Shown: positions 8,849-16,592 of the stretch, piece after piece
How the letters are laid out: the number at the start of each line of letters is the position of its first letter
Position numbering within the stretch: position 1 is the stretch's first letter
From: Flavipsychrobacter sp.
GTDB taxonomy: Bacteria > Bacteroidota > Bacteroidia > Chitinophagales > Chitinophagaceae
Reading direction: 5' to 3'
Assembly (NCBI GenBank): GCA_041392855.1
Contig: JAWKLD010000001.1
Location: 1,598,001 to 1,662,000, forward strand
Length of the DNA: 64,000 nucleotides
Notes under the pieces: model-generated
Database searches by the model: none
What the model saw: the letters and a program-made list of their open reading frames with translations, nothing else
Told to the model about the DNA's origin: nothing
Position numbers and translations under genes: made by a program

Positions 8849-10762
8849 ATGTGTGGTATTACCGGCTACTACGTTTTTAATAATGGCAGCAACGATAATC
8901 TTACAAAGGTAGCGCAATCTACAGATAAACTCTACCTGCGTGGTCCTGATAGTGGTGGTCATTTTAATGACGACCGTATTGCTTTAGGTCATCGAAGACT
9001 TTCCATTATCGACACCTCTGAAGGTGCTACCCAACCCATGACGGATGCTACTGGAAGGTACACAATTGTATTCAACGGAGAGATATTCAATTATCAACAG
9101 CTGTCAATAAACCACCTAAAAGATACTTGGGCTCGTATAGGCGGTGCTAAAACGACTTCTGATACAGAAGTACTCCTTTACCTACTTATAGAGTATGGCA
9201 CCAAATGCTTACCATGGCTGAGTGGGTTCTTTGCTTTTGCCTTTTACGATCACGAAACTAAACAGGTAATATTAGCCAGAGACCGTTTTGGTAAGAAGCC
9301 ACTACTCTACCATGCTAATGACAAGCATATAGCCTTTGCGTCGGAGATGAAGTCTTTGCTAGCATGGGACATACCTAAGGAGCTAGACTATAACGTGCTA
9401 CTCCAATACCTGCAACTCAACTATGTGCCGCAGCCACAAAGCATGCTGAAAGGCGTAGCTAAGCTCAAGCAGGCGCATTACATGATCTGCACGCCTACAG
9501 GTATTAAAGAATATCAACCGTACTACGAAATAGAGATTAAGAAAGAAGCCTATAATAACTATAGTTATGATGCTGCTCAGCAAGAGCTGGTACAACTCAT
9601 GGATGACTCGGTAAAAGAGCGCATGATATCTGATGTACCACTCGGGGCATTTCTTAGCGGAGGAATAGACTCCTCAGTTATGGTAGCACTAGCGAGTAAG
9701 TACACCAACAACCTGAACACCTTCTCTGTAGGGTATAAAGACAACCCCTACTTCGATGAAACAAAATATGCACAGCTGGTAGCTAAGAAGTACAATACCA
9801 ACCATACGGTATTCTCCTTGACCACCAACGACTTTCTAGAGCATGTACACGATGTACTAGACTATATTGATGAGCCTTTTGCAGACTCCTCTGCCATTCC
9901 TGTCTATATACTCTGCAAAAACACACGTAAACATGTAACTGTAGCTATAAGTGGCGATGGTGGTGATGAGATATTTGCCGGCTATAACAAACATGCTGCC
10001 GAATGGAAAGTGCGCCAAAGCTCTATGGTCAACCAAATAGTGAAGGCGGGGCTACCCATTTGGAAAATGCTGCCTCGTAGCCGTAACAATAAGGTCACTA
10101 ATATATTTCGCCAGCTACACCGCTTTGCAGAAGGTGCACAACTTAGCGATAAGGAAAGGTACTGGAGATGGGCTTCCTTCAACACTGCCAACCAAGCAGG
10201 AAAATTGCTAAGACCTGAAGTAATGGCTAAAACAGATACACCATTATTACAACGAGAGAAAGACGCCATACTAAAACACATCAATAATGGTGGCGACTAT
10301 AATGAGGTACTGCTTACAGATATGAACTTGGTACTCATAAGTGATATGCTGGTAAAAGTAGACCTGATGAGTATGGCCAACAGTTTGGAAGTACGTAGCC
10401 CATTCCTAGACTACAAGGTGGTAGACTTTGCCTTCACCCTGCCTGAGCAATATAAAATAGATGGCAGCATGAAGAAGCGCATTGTTCAAGATGCTTTTAG
10501 AGATATGCTACCCGAAGAAATATACAACCGTCCAAAGCATGGTTTTGAAATACCACTATTAGGTTGGTTTAGGAATGAACTATGGGGGTTAATAAATGAC
10601 GACCTTCTACAAAAGGATTTTGTAGCGCAGCAAGGTATATTTAATGTAGAAGAGATTGAAGCCTTGAAACGTAAATTGCGCAGTAATAACCCCGAAGATA
10701 GTCATGCTACTATATGGGCATTAATAGTTTTTCAACACTGGTGGAAAAAACACCTCTCATAA
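8849..10762 (+). CDS. asnB: Asparagine synthase (glutamine-hydrolysing)
   Basis: A 637-residue two-domain enzyme that makes asparagine from aspartate, ATP and glutamine, or amidates a related carboxylate. The N-terminal glutaminase domain starts at the conserved MCGITGYY with nucleophile Cys2, then RGPDSGG and HRRLSIID near residues 31-54. The synthetase domain carries the PP-loop SGGIDSS at residues 270-276 and a later SGDGGDEIFAGYNKH segment. The length is normal for this class. AsnB-like enzymes are commonly embedded in surface polysaccharide clusters, where they may amidate uronic acids; whether this copy serves protein asparagine or glycan amidation cannot be decided. It diverges from the polymerase-like gene. 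Confidence 0.95.
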   Translation: MCGITGYYVFNNGSNDNLTKVAQSTDKLYLRGPDSGGHFNDDRIALGHRRLSIIDTSEGATQPMTDATGRYTIVFNGEIFNYQQLSINHLKDTWARIGGAKTTSDTEVLLYLLIEYGTKCLPWLSGFFAFAFYDHETKQVILARDRFGKKPLLYHANDKHIAFASEMKSLLAWDIPKELDYNVLLQYLQLNYVPQPQSMLKGVAKLKQAHYMICTPTGIKEYQPYYEIEIKKEAYNNYSYDAAQQELVQLMDDSVKERMISDVPLGAFLSGGIDSSVMVALASKYTNNLNTFSVGYKDNPYFDETKYAQLVAKKYNTNHTVFSLTTNDFLEHVHDVLDYIDEPFADSSAIPVYILCKNTRKHVTVAISGDGGDEIFAGYNKHAAEWKVRQSSMVNQIVKAGLPIWKMLPRSRNNKVTNIFRQLHRFAEGAQLSDKERYWRWASFNTANQAGKLLRPEVMAKTDTPLLQREKDAILKHINNGGDYNEVLLTDMNLVLISDMLVKVDLMSMANSLEVRSPFLDYKVVDFAFTLPEQYKIDGSMKKRIVQDAFRDMLPEEIYNRPKHGFEIPLLGWFRNELWGLINDDLLQKDFVAQQGIFNVEEIEALKRKLRSNNPEDSHATIWALIVFQHWWKKHLS

Positions 10763-10797
10763 TCAAGGCTTTACTTTCATTAGAGCTAGTATTAATG

Positions 10798-10805
10798 TAT
10801 TTTTG
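10798..10805 (+). promoter_or_regulatory. Candidate Bacteroidota -7 element (TATTTTTG)
   Basis: The octamer matches TAnnTTTG exactly and lies 15 bp before the ATG of the glycosyltransferase at 10821. No good TTG -33 box is seen at 19 bp spacing (TTTC is the closest), so the call is tentative. It would give that gene its own transcript separate from asnB. Confidence 0.4.
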
Positions 10806-10820
10806 AACATAATACAATAA

Positions 10821-12068
10821 ATGCCCCGAGTACTACGCATATTAAACCGACTGATCATTGGTGGCCCTGCCATTAATGCCACTTACCTGACCAAATACAT
10901 GGCTCCAGAGTTTGAGACCATGTTGGTGATAGGAGGTAAGGACGACCATGAACAAGATGCAGACCACTTGAGTATGGATCTTGGCATCACACCTGTTGTA
11001 GTACCGGAAATGAAACGGGAAATAAGTCCCGTCAACGATGGTCATGCCTATAAAAAGGTCAAAGAATTAATAGAAAAATTCAGACCTGATATAGTTCATA
11101 CACATGCTGCCAAATCTGGTGTCATAGGTCGTTTAGCAGCTGATGCCTGCAAGGTGCCTGTTATTGTACATACATTTCATGGGCACGTGTTTCATAGCTA
11201 CTTCAGTAAAATGAAGAGCAATACTTTTGTACAAATAGAACGCTATCTGGCAAGGAAATCTACAGGCATTATCGCCATCAGTGATATGCAGAGAGATGAA
11301 CTGGTAGACAAATACAAGATATGCTCTAGAGAGAAAATGGCGGTCATACCTTTGGGCTTAGACCTACAAAAATTCCAAACACACCAAGACGTTAAACGAA
11401 CAGAGTTTCGTAAACGTTTCCAGATAGCTGATGACGAAATAGCCATCGGTATCATAGGACGTGTAGTTCCAGTCAAGAATCACTCTTTATTTGTAGCAGC
11501 TGCTAAAAGGGTATTAGACCAAACCGACAAAAAGGTTCGCTTTATTGTAATAGGTGATGGTGATATGCGACCACAGTTGGAAGATGAGTTTAAAGAAGCT
11601 GGGATTGACTATGCTTATTATCCTGAAGAGCAACGTGCCGCAACAGCCATATGCACCTCTTGGCAGACAGACATGGATGTAGTACTTGCGGGATTAGATA
11701 TAGTAGCACTTACTTCTCACAACGAAGGTACGCCTGTATCGCTTATAGAAGCACAAGCAGCCTCTCGCCCTGTTGTATCTACCAATGTAGGGGGTGTAAT
11801 GGATGTAGTAATAGACAACCAATGCGGCTATATTACAGAGCCAAACGATGCCGAGCTATTTGCAGCGGCACTGCTTAGGTTTGTAGAGAATGAGAACAAA
11901 CGTGCTTATTTTGGCAGCCAAGGACGTCAGTTTGTGCAAGACAAATACTCTTACCAGCGTTTGGTAAAAGACATGTCGGAGTACTACTACCGATTAATGG
12001 ACTTAAAGAATGTAAGCTATCGCAACCATAGTGGCCGTCCAATACCCAACTCGCTAGACCAGTACTGA
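10821..12068 (+). CDS. Glycosyltransferase family 4 protein
   Basis: A 415-residue GT4 enzyme. The N-terminus RVLRILNRLIIGGPAINATY is a typical acceptor-binding loop. HTHAAKSGVIGRLAA followed by HTFHGHVFHSYF is the segment seen in capsule/EPS transferases that act early on lipid-linked acceptors. The donor domain begins at IGIIGRVVPVKNHSLFV and the EX7E motif is E-GTPVSLI-E. It is 58 bp downstream of asnB with a possible promoter of its own, and converges on the epimerase gene with one base between the two stop codons. Sugar specificity is unknown. Confidence 0.9.
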   Translation: MPRVLRILNRLIIGGPAINATYLTKYMAPEFETMLVIGGKDDHEQDADHLSMDLGITPVVVPEMKREISPVNDGHAYKKVKELIEKFRPDIVHTHAAKSGVIGRLAADACKVPVIVHTFHGHVFHSYFSKMKSNTFVQIERYLARKSTGIIAISDMQRDELVDKYKICSREKMAVIPLGLDLQKFQTHQDVKRTEFRKRFQIADDEIAIGIIGRVVPVKNHSLFVAAAKRVLDQTDKKVRFIVIGDGDMRPQLEDEFKEAGIDYAYYPEEQRAATAICTSWQTDMDVVLAGLDIVALTSHNEGTPVSLIEAQAASRPVVSTNVGGVMDVVIDNQCGYITEPNDAELFAAALLRFVENENKRAYFGSQGRQFVQDKYSYQRLVKDMSEYYYRLMDLKNVSYRNHSGRPIPNSLDQY

Positions 12069-12069
12069 T

Positions 12070-13056
12070 CTATTTCTTGTATATCTCTTCAAAGAAGGCT
12101 ACAGTTTGTTTCAACCCATCCATAAACCTTTGTGTTGGTGCATAGCCAAGCAATGTTTGTGCTTTGCTAATATCGGCAAGAGAATCGCGAATATCACCTG
12201 CACGTGGCTCACGGTGTGTAGGCTCGTGCGCTACACCTAGCATTTCTCTTATAGACTCGTATAGGAAGTTTACCGTAAAGTTCTCCCCCACAGCTACGTT
12301 ATAGGCCTCACCAAATGATTTTGGGTTATCACTAAGCATACCTCTTACGTTAGCTTGCACAGCATTGTCCACAAAAGTGAAGTCTCTTGTTTGCTCACCA
12401 TCACCATTGATGTATACAGGAGTTTGGTTGAGAATACCACTTACAAATAATGGAATAACTGCAGCATAAGGGCCGTCGGGGTCTTGACGTGGACCAAATA
12501 CATTAAAATATCTTAGACCAACTACCTGCATACTATATAAATCTGCAAATACATTGGCATATAGTTCGTTAGTTTTTTTAGTAACTGCATAAGGAGATAA
12601 AGGATTACCTACTTTCTCCTCACGTTTAGGTAAGTTAGGTTCGTCTCCGTATACCGATGAGGATGATGCGTATACAAATGTTTTTACACCACTATCTTTA
12701 GCAGCGGTTATCATATTTACAAAGCCACTTACATTTACTTCATTACTGGTTATTGGGTCTTTTACCGAACGAGGCACTGAGCCCAATGCTGCTTGGTGCG
12801 ATACATAATCAATGCCTTCACAAGCCTTCACACATGTAGCTGCATCTCTGATATCGCCTTTCATGAATTCGAAGTTATCATAGCCTGTAAAAAGGTCAAT
12901 ATTCTTCTGAAATCCTGTTTCTAAATTATCTAGTACACGTACCTTACCTGCACCATTCTTCAATAGGTACTCGGTAATATGCGAGCCTATAAAACCGGCT
13001 CCACCCGTCACTAAAAAACTGTGTTGGCTAATATCTTTTGTATGAAATGCAGACAT
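12070..13056 (-). CDS. NAD-dependent UDP-sugar 4-epimerase (extended SDR, WbpP/GalE-like)
   Basis: A 328-residue extended short-chain dehydrogenase. The Rossmann motif GGAGFIGSH is at residues 18-26, a serine cluster SSSSVYG at about 131-137, and the catalytic YxxxK at Y156/K160. RYFNVFGPRQDP, GDGEQTRDFTFV and EPRAGDIRDSLAD are hallmarks of the UDP-GlcNAc/UDP-glucose 4-epimerase branch (WbpP-like). It would interconvert UDP-GlcNAc and UDP-GalNAc, or the glucose pair, supplying donors for the transferases in this cluster. It is transcribed against them from its own promoter region. GDP- or dTDP-sugar epimerase activity is less likely. Substrate is inferred from motifs only. Confidence 0.85.
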   Translation of the reverse strand: MSAFHTKDISQHSFLVTGGAGFIGSHITEYLLKNGAGKVRVLDNLETGFQKNIDLFTGYDNFEFMKGDIRDAATCVKACEGIDYVSHQAALGSVPRSVKDPITSNEVNVSGFVNMITAAKDSGVKTFVYASSSSVYGDEPNLPKREEKVGNPLSPYAVTKKTNELYANVFADLYSMQVVGLRYFNVFGPRQDPDGPYAAVIPLFVSGILNQTPVYINGDGEQTRDFTFVDNAVQANVRGMLSDNPKSFGEAYNVAVGENFTVNFLYESIREMLGVAHEPTHREPRAGDIRDSLADISKAQTLLGYAPTQRFMDGLKQTVAFFEEIYKK

Positions 13057-13105
13057 TGTTTGTTTTTTTGGTTAGTTGTTGTACCCATTATCTGGTGTAC
13101 GGGGG

Positions 13106-13113
13106 CAAAATTA
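13106..13113 (-). promoter_or_regulatory. Candidate -7 element (TAATTTTG on the minus strand)
   Basis: On the minus strand the octamer is a perfect TAnnTTTG, about 50 bp upstream of the epimerase ATG at 13056. No TTG is found at 19 bp spacing, so the -33 box is weak or absent. Confidence 0.45.
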
Positions 13114-13184
13114 GCCGAATAATAATGAAAACTAAATAGAAGCAGCGCTGTTAACTAATTAATAGCAAAATGCAGGATACTAAA

Positions 13185-13208
13185 AAAGCCACTCGAATAA
13201 GTGGCTTT
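13185..13208 (-). terminator. Rho-independent terminator after thx
   Basis: A perfect 9-bp stem (AAAGCCACT paired with AGTGGCTTT, 6-base loop) is followed on the minus strand by a run of T. It lies about 28 bp beyond the stop of thx. Confidence 0.85.
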
Positions 13209-13235
13209 GATAATAACGTTGAAGAAGCGTATCAA

Positions 13236-13379
13236 TTAAGCTTCTTTAGCGGCAGCAGCCATTTTCTCCTTGTTCGCTTTTTTCAAAGCTACTTTAGTAG
13301 AACGGCGAGCTATACGGCTTTTACCGAATGAACTCATTGCTATTTTGCCACGTTTTGTGCGTTTATCACCTCTGCCCAT
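13236..13379 (-). CDS. 30S ribosomal protein Thx (bS31 type)
   Basis: A 47-residue, strongly basic protein. It begins MGRGDKRTKRGKIAMSSFGK, matching the Thx family, in which a GKGDKKTRRGKI-like start is followed by a glycine-containing turn and an Arg/Lys-rich stretch. Thx sits in the head of the small ribosomal subunit and is widespread in Bacteroidota. The C-terminal KKANKEKMAAAAKEA tail is the lineage-typical extension. The ORF is short enough to be missed by size-filtered gene finding. A good terminator follows at 13185-13208, and the hup terminator lies just upstream at 13419-13447, so it is probably a single-gene unit. The start was chosen because it gives the conserved first residues. 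Confidence 0.88.
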   Translation of the reverse strand: MGRGDKRTKRGKIAMSSFGKSRIARRSTKVALKKANKEKMAAAAKEA

Positions 13380-13418
13380 TTTATTCTATTTTTTTATTTA
13401 AGATGCGAAAATACAAAA

Positions 13419-13447
13419 AAAAGCAAGAAACACCGTTCCTTGCTTTT
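13419..13447 (-). terminator. Rho-independent terminator after hup
   Basis: A 9-bp stem AAAAGCAAG/CTTGCTTTT with an 11-base loop and a following T-run on the minus strand lies 22 bp beyond the hup stop codon and upstream of thx. Confidence 0.85.
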
Positions 13448-13468
13448 ATAATACTCTTAAAAGTAGAA

Positions 13469-13750
13469 TTACTTCTTACCACTGATCTTAGTAGAGAATT
13501 CTTTACCAGCCTTAAACTTAGGCACCTTGCGAGCTTTGATCTTGATCACCTCACCAGTTTGTGGGTTACGACCGTTACGAGCAGAACGCTCAGAAACAGA
13601 GAAAGTACCAAAACCTACAAGAGTAACACGGTCACCTTTTTTAAGTGTTTTGATTACTGTATTAGTGAAAGAATCCAATGCTTCATTAGCTTGTGTTTTT
13701 GTAATGTCAGCATCTTTAGCAATTTGCTCGATCAATTCAGCTTTGTTCAT
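13469..13750 (-). CDS. hup: HU family DNA-binding protein
   Basis: A 93-residue histone-like protein. It has the full HU/IHF pattern: MNKAELIEQIAKDADITKTQA (two dimerisation helices), GFGTFSVSERSARNGRNP with the conserved FGxF and RxGRNP, and AxKVPKFKAGKEF at the end of the DNA-binding arm. The protein dimerises, bends DNA and compacts the nucleoid. It stands alone with a near-ideal Bacteroidota promoter 52-82 bp upstream and a strong terminator downstream, consistent with high constitutive expression. HU rather than IHF is favoured by length and the lack of IHF-specific neighbours. Confidence 0.96.
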   Translation of the reverse strand: MNKAELIEQIAKDADITKTQANEALDSFTNTVIKTLKKGDRVTLVGFGTFSVSERSARNGRNPQTGEVIKIKARKVPKFKAGKEFSTKISGKK

Positions 13751-13801
13751 AACTATATGTTTAGTTGTAAATAAATAATGTTTTTTTCAAAACAGTGTAA
13801 G

Positions 13802-13832
13802 CAAATATACTCACGTTTGGTACAGTTCCAAA
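13802..13832 (-). promoter_or_regulatory. Bacteroidota sigma-ABfr-type promoter for hup
   Basis: On the minus strand a TTTG box (13829-13832, read in reverse) is followed after exactly 19 bp by TATATTTG (13802-13809). This fits the TTG-N19-TAnnTTTG consensus. The expected transcript would have a 5' leader of about 45 nt before the hup ATG at 13750. Confidence 0.8.
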
Positions 13833-13985
13833 TATCACTTGTCTTTTTTTTATCGCCGAAAACCCTTGCCTGTAGCAGCTTTCCACAAAAAACAACAAGT
13901 TATCAACACTGTAAAAAAACATTAGGAAAGCTGAAACCCTTTACTATAGGGGCTATCGTCATATTGGCAAGAAATTTGCTATGTT

Positions 13986-14025
13986 GTATTGCGCTCCTAG
14001 AGCGCAATACAGGTGATTACACCTG
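13986..14025. other. Double hairpin downstream of the DUF4286 gene
   Basis: A perfect 11-bp inverted repeat with a 3-base loop occupies 13986-14010. A second hairpin (CAGGTG / CACCTG, 4-base loop) follows immediately at 14010-14025, just outside the stop codon at 14030. There is no T-run on either side, so a classical terminator is doubtful; an RNA 3'-end stabiliser or a protein-binding site is possible. The rest of 13751-14029 holds only the hup promoter and no convincing gene. Confidence 0.55.
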
Positions 14026-14029
14026 AGAA

Positions 14030-14335
14030 TCAGGACACAATTTCCATTATTGTTCTAAATGCCACGAATTTATCGCCAAAGCGGTCTATTCCTTTAGCAC
14101 GCATAGTGTCAGCATGATCGCTGATATAGCTATCGTACTCGCTCATTGTTTTGCAAAAATACTGTGCCGTATAGGTAAGTCCTTCTGTCTCATCTTGCAT
14201 CAATATTTTACACAAACGAGCATCTTCAAAAAGGCCCGTAGCCATCAGCTCGGGGATATGCTCTTCTTTCATCCAAGTCAGCCATTCAGCAGCTATGCTA
14301 TGGTCTACACCTACAGTTACATTGTATATTATCAT
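14030..14335 (-). CDS. DUF4286 family protein
   Basis: A 101-residue soluble protein beginning MIIYNVTVGVDHSIAAEWLTWM, with KEEHIPELMATGLF and TYTAQYFCKTMSEYDSYI segments. This matches the DUF4286 family of small Bacteroidota proteins, which are predicted to have a ferredoxin-like/dimeric alpha-beta barrel fold. Function is unknown. It starts 20 bp after the rsgA stop codon and in the same orientation, so it is likely the last gene of the permease-rsgA-DUF4286 unit. No catalytic residues can be proposed. Confidence 0.8.
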   Translation of the reverse strand: MIIYNVTVGVDHSIAAEWLTWMKEEHIPELMATGLFEDARLCKILMQDETEGLTYTAQYFCKTMSEYDSYISDHADTMRAKGIDRFGDKFVAFRTIMEIVS

Positions 14336-14354
14336 AATTATCCTTTGTCTTTAT

Positions 14355-15293
14355 TTACCATTTTTTTTCCACGGTATCCAGTATAGTAAGATAGCTCGTA
14401 AACCTATCTTCATCAAACGCTCCATCTACTACAGCTTTTTTTACAGCACATCCGGGCTCATTAAAATGCATACAGTTATTGAACTTACAGTCGTTCATCA
14501 GTGCACGGATCTCAGGAAAGTATTGCGCCAATTCTTCCCTTTCAAAACCGATAAGACCAAACTCCTTCACCCCCGGCGTATCAATGATACGACCACCATT
14601 AGGCAAGTCAAACATTTCTGCAAATGTTGTAGTGTGCTGCCCTTTCCCACTCCATTCAGACACCTCTGTTGTTCTAATATCCAAGCCGGGTATCAGTTGA
14701 TTGATCAGTGTGCTTTTACCTACTCCTGAGTGCCCGCTGAAAAGTGTTGTATTTCCTGCAAGCCTGTCTTTCAGAGGCTGAATACTATCATCGTTTAGTG
14801 CCACTACAGTATAAAACTCATAACCCGCAGCCTCGTACATATCTTTCCAATGTGCCAGCTGCATCCAGTGCTTTTCCTTCTTTATTAAGTCTGTTTTATT
14901 AATGACTATAATAGCAGGAATATGATAGGCTTCCGCCGAAAGCAAAAAACGATCTATAAACCCTTGCGAAGTGCGCGGCTCGGTAATAGTAGCTACAACT
15001 AATGCTGCATCAAGGTTGGCAGCTACAATATGTCTTTGGTTTTTATTGTGTGGAGATACACGAACTATATAGTTGTTACGTGTTACAATACTTTTAATAA
15101 TAGCTACATCAGCGTCTTCATCTTCTATATCAAAAACTACTCTATCGCCTACAGCTATGGGGTTGGTAGAGGAGATGTCTTTATCGATCTTCAACTTACC
15201 TTTTACACGCGCCTTCCAAAAGCGTCCTTTATCATCGCAAACAGAATACCAACTACCTGTAGATTTATATACCAGTCCTGTACTTTCTTCCAT
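14355..15293 (-). CDS. rsgA: Small-ribosomal-subunit biogenesis GTPase RsgA
   Basis: A 312-residue circularly permuted GTPase that checks late 30S maturation. An N-terminal OB fold spans residues 1-80. The permuted G domain shows G4 NKTDL at 132-136, then G1 GHSGVGKST at 187-195 and G3 DTPG at 238-241. The C-terminal zinc knuckle has Cys269, Cys274, His276 and Cys282, the CX4CXHX5C pattern of RsgA. The length is normal. It starts 12 bp after the ABC permease gene and probably shares its transcript. The identification is secure from motif order. Confidence 0.96.
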   Translation of the reverse strand: MEESTGLVYKSTGSWYSVCDDKGRFWKARVKGKLKIDKDISSTNPIAVGDRVVFDIEDEDADVAIIKSIVTRNNYIVRVSPHNKNQRHIVAANLDAALVVATITEPRTSQGFIDRFLLSAEAYHIPAIIVINKTDLIKKEKHWMQLAHWKDMYEAAGYEFYTVVALNDDSIQPLKDRLAGNTTLFSGHSGVGKSTLINQLIPGLDIRTTEVSEWSGKGQHTTTFAEMFDLPNGGRIIDTPGVKEFGLIGFEREELAQYFPEIRALMNDCKFNNCMHFNEPGCAVKKAVVDGAFDEDRFTSYLTILDTVEKKW

Positions 15294-15304
15294 CGTCTAC
15301 ATAT

Positions 15305-16549
15305 TTACTCGTAGCGTAGTGCTACTATAGGATCTAATTTTGAGGCCTTCAGCGCAGGATATATGCCAGATATAATACCTACCAATGCACAAAGGCTTAC
15401 CCCTACTCCTATCCATACCCAAGGTACTATAAAACCTGTTTTGAATATTATACCAAACAAATTACCAACAAGCATGCCCATTATCACACCTGTTACACCG
15501 CCTAACAAACTTATCATAATAGCTTCGGTAAGAAACTGATTTTTGATAACGGAAGAACGGGCACCTAAGGCTTTGTTTACACCTATCTCTCTGGTACGTT
15601 CGGCTACTGATACCAACATGATGTTCATCAAACCAATAACAGAACCCAACAGGGTGATAAAACCAATGAACACCGCTGCAATACCTACAATGCTAATGCT
15701 GCTCAAAAGAATATTCGCTAAATTATCATTCTCACTCACGCTAAAGTTATTCTCATAACCAACGGGTATTTTTCTTATCACACGAAATAACCCTTCAGCT
15801 TCTTGCTTGGCCATTTCCTTTTGGGCAATATCTTTTACCATTACATTTATCACAAACCGCTCATCCTCACCATATACTTTACGCGCATTTTCCAACGGCA
15901 AGAATACCAAGTTGTCGGCATTCATCATCATACTACCACCCTTTGCTTCCGAGATACCTACTACTCTATATTTTATACTACCTACAGATACCAGTTTACC
16001 TATGGCATTCTTAGGTCTGTTATTAAACAGCTTATTAGCTACCCCGTTGCCTAATATACATACATAGCCGCCTGTCTTTATCTCATAGTCGGAGAAGACT
16101 CGTCCAAAATCTAGTTTGGTATCCGAAATTTTAAAATAAGCTTCGTCTACCCCCATTGTACTAATGTTGGGGTTGGTCTTTTCAGACTCATAGCGCACCT
16201 CTGCCATACCGCTACCCGTCATAGATACGCCAATTGTAGCAGGGAATTCATATCTATCTTTAAAAGCCTTAGCCTCATCATAGTTGATGGTTTTGCCCTG
16301 ACTGAAGCTGATATGCATGCCTCCCCCTCTTTTCTTCTGGGTAATGATATCACTTGTTACCTGAAAGGTATTAGCCCCCATACTACTAAAGTTAGTATAG
16401 ATACTAGCCTTCATCACTTCAATAGCAGTGAGTATGCCCACAAGCGCGGTGATGCCTATACCTATGATAGATATGGTCAGGATAGAGCGAAGTCGATTAT
16501 TCTTGATCGCTCTGAATGCTTGACTGAGATTGAAAAAAAACTGTGTCAT
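15305..16549 (-). CDS. ABC transporter permease, MacB/FtsX family
   Basis: A 414-residue permease. It has one N-terminal transmembrane helix (residues about 20-42, LTISIIGIGITALVGILTAI), a large periplasmic MacB-type core domain, then three C-terminal helices of the FtsX domain (about 285-310, 335-360, 375-400). The IREIGVNKALGARSSVIKNQF-like coupling segment (here TREIGVNKALGARS) is clearly visible. Such proteins are mechanotransmission permeases that need an ATPase partner; no ATPase gene lies in this window, so the partner must be elsewhere. It heads a likely operon with rsgA. The substrate is unknown. Confidence 0.9.
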   Translation of the reverse strand: MTQFFFNLSQAFRAIKNNRLRSILTISIIGIGITALVGILTAIEVMKASIYTNFSSMGANTFQVTSDIITQKKRGGGMHISFSQGKTINYDEAKAFKDRYEFPATIGVSMTGSGMAEVRYESEKTNPNISTMGVDEAYFKISDTKLDFGRVFSDYEIKTGGYVCILGNGVANKLFNNRPKNAIGKLVSVGSIKYRVVGISEAKGGSMMMNADNLVFLPLENARKVYGEDERFVINVMVKDIAQKEMAKQEAEGLFRVIRKIPVGYENNFSVSENDNLANILLSSISIVGIAAVFIGFITLLGSVIGLMNIMLVSVAERTREIGVNKALGARSSVIKNQFLTEAIMISLLGGVTGVIMGMLVGNLFGIIFKTGFIVPWVWIGVGVSLCALVGIISGIYPALKASKLDPIVALRYE

Positions 16550-16557
16550 GCCTTAAG

Positions 16558-16565
16558 CAAAGTTA
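16558..16565 (-). promoter_or_regulatory. Candidate -7 element (TAACTTTG on the minus strand)
   Basis: A perfect TAnnTTTG octamer ends only 8 bp before the permease ATG. A TTG (complement of 16582-16584) lies 16 bp upstream, shorter than the usual 19 bp. If used, the transcript would be almost leaderless. Confidence 0.4.
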
Positions 16566-16592
16566 GCATGCCTATGGCAAACAAAACTTAAA

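Noticed and set aside
13778..14026. Plus-strand 82-codon ORF next to hup
   Set aside because: It lies over the hup promoter and hairpin, lacks any recognised domain and reads like a chance frame.
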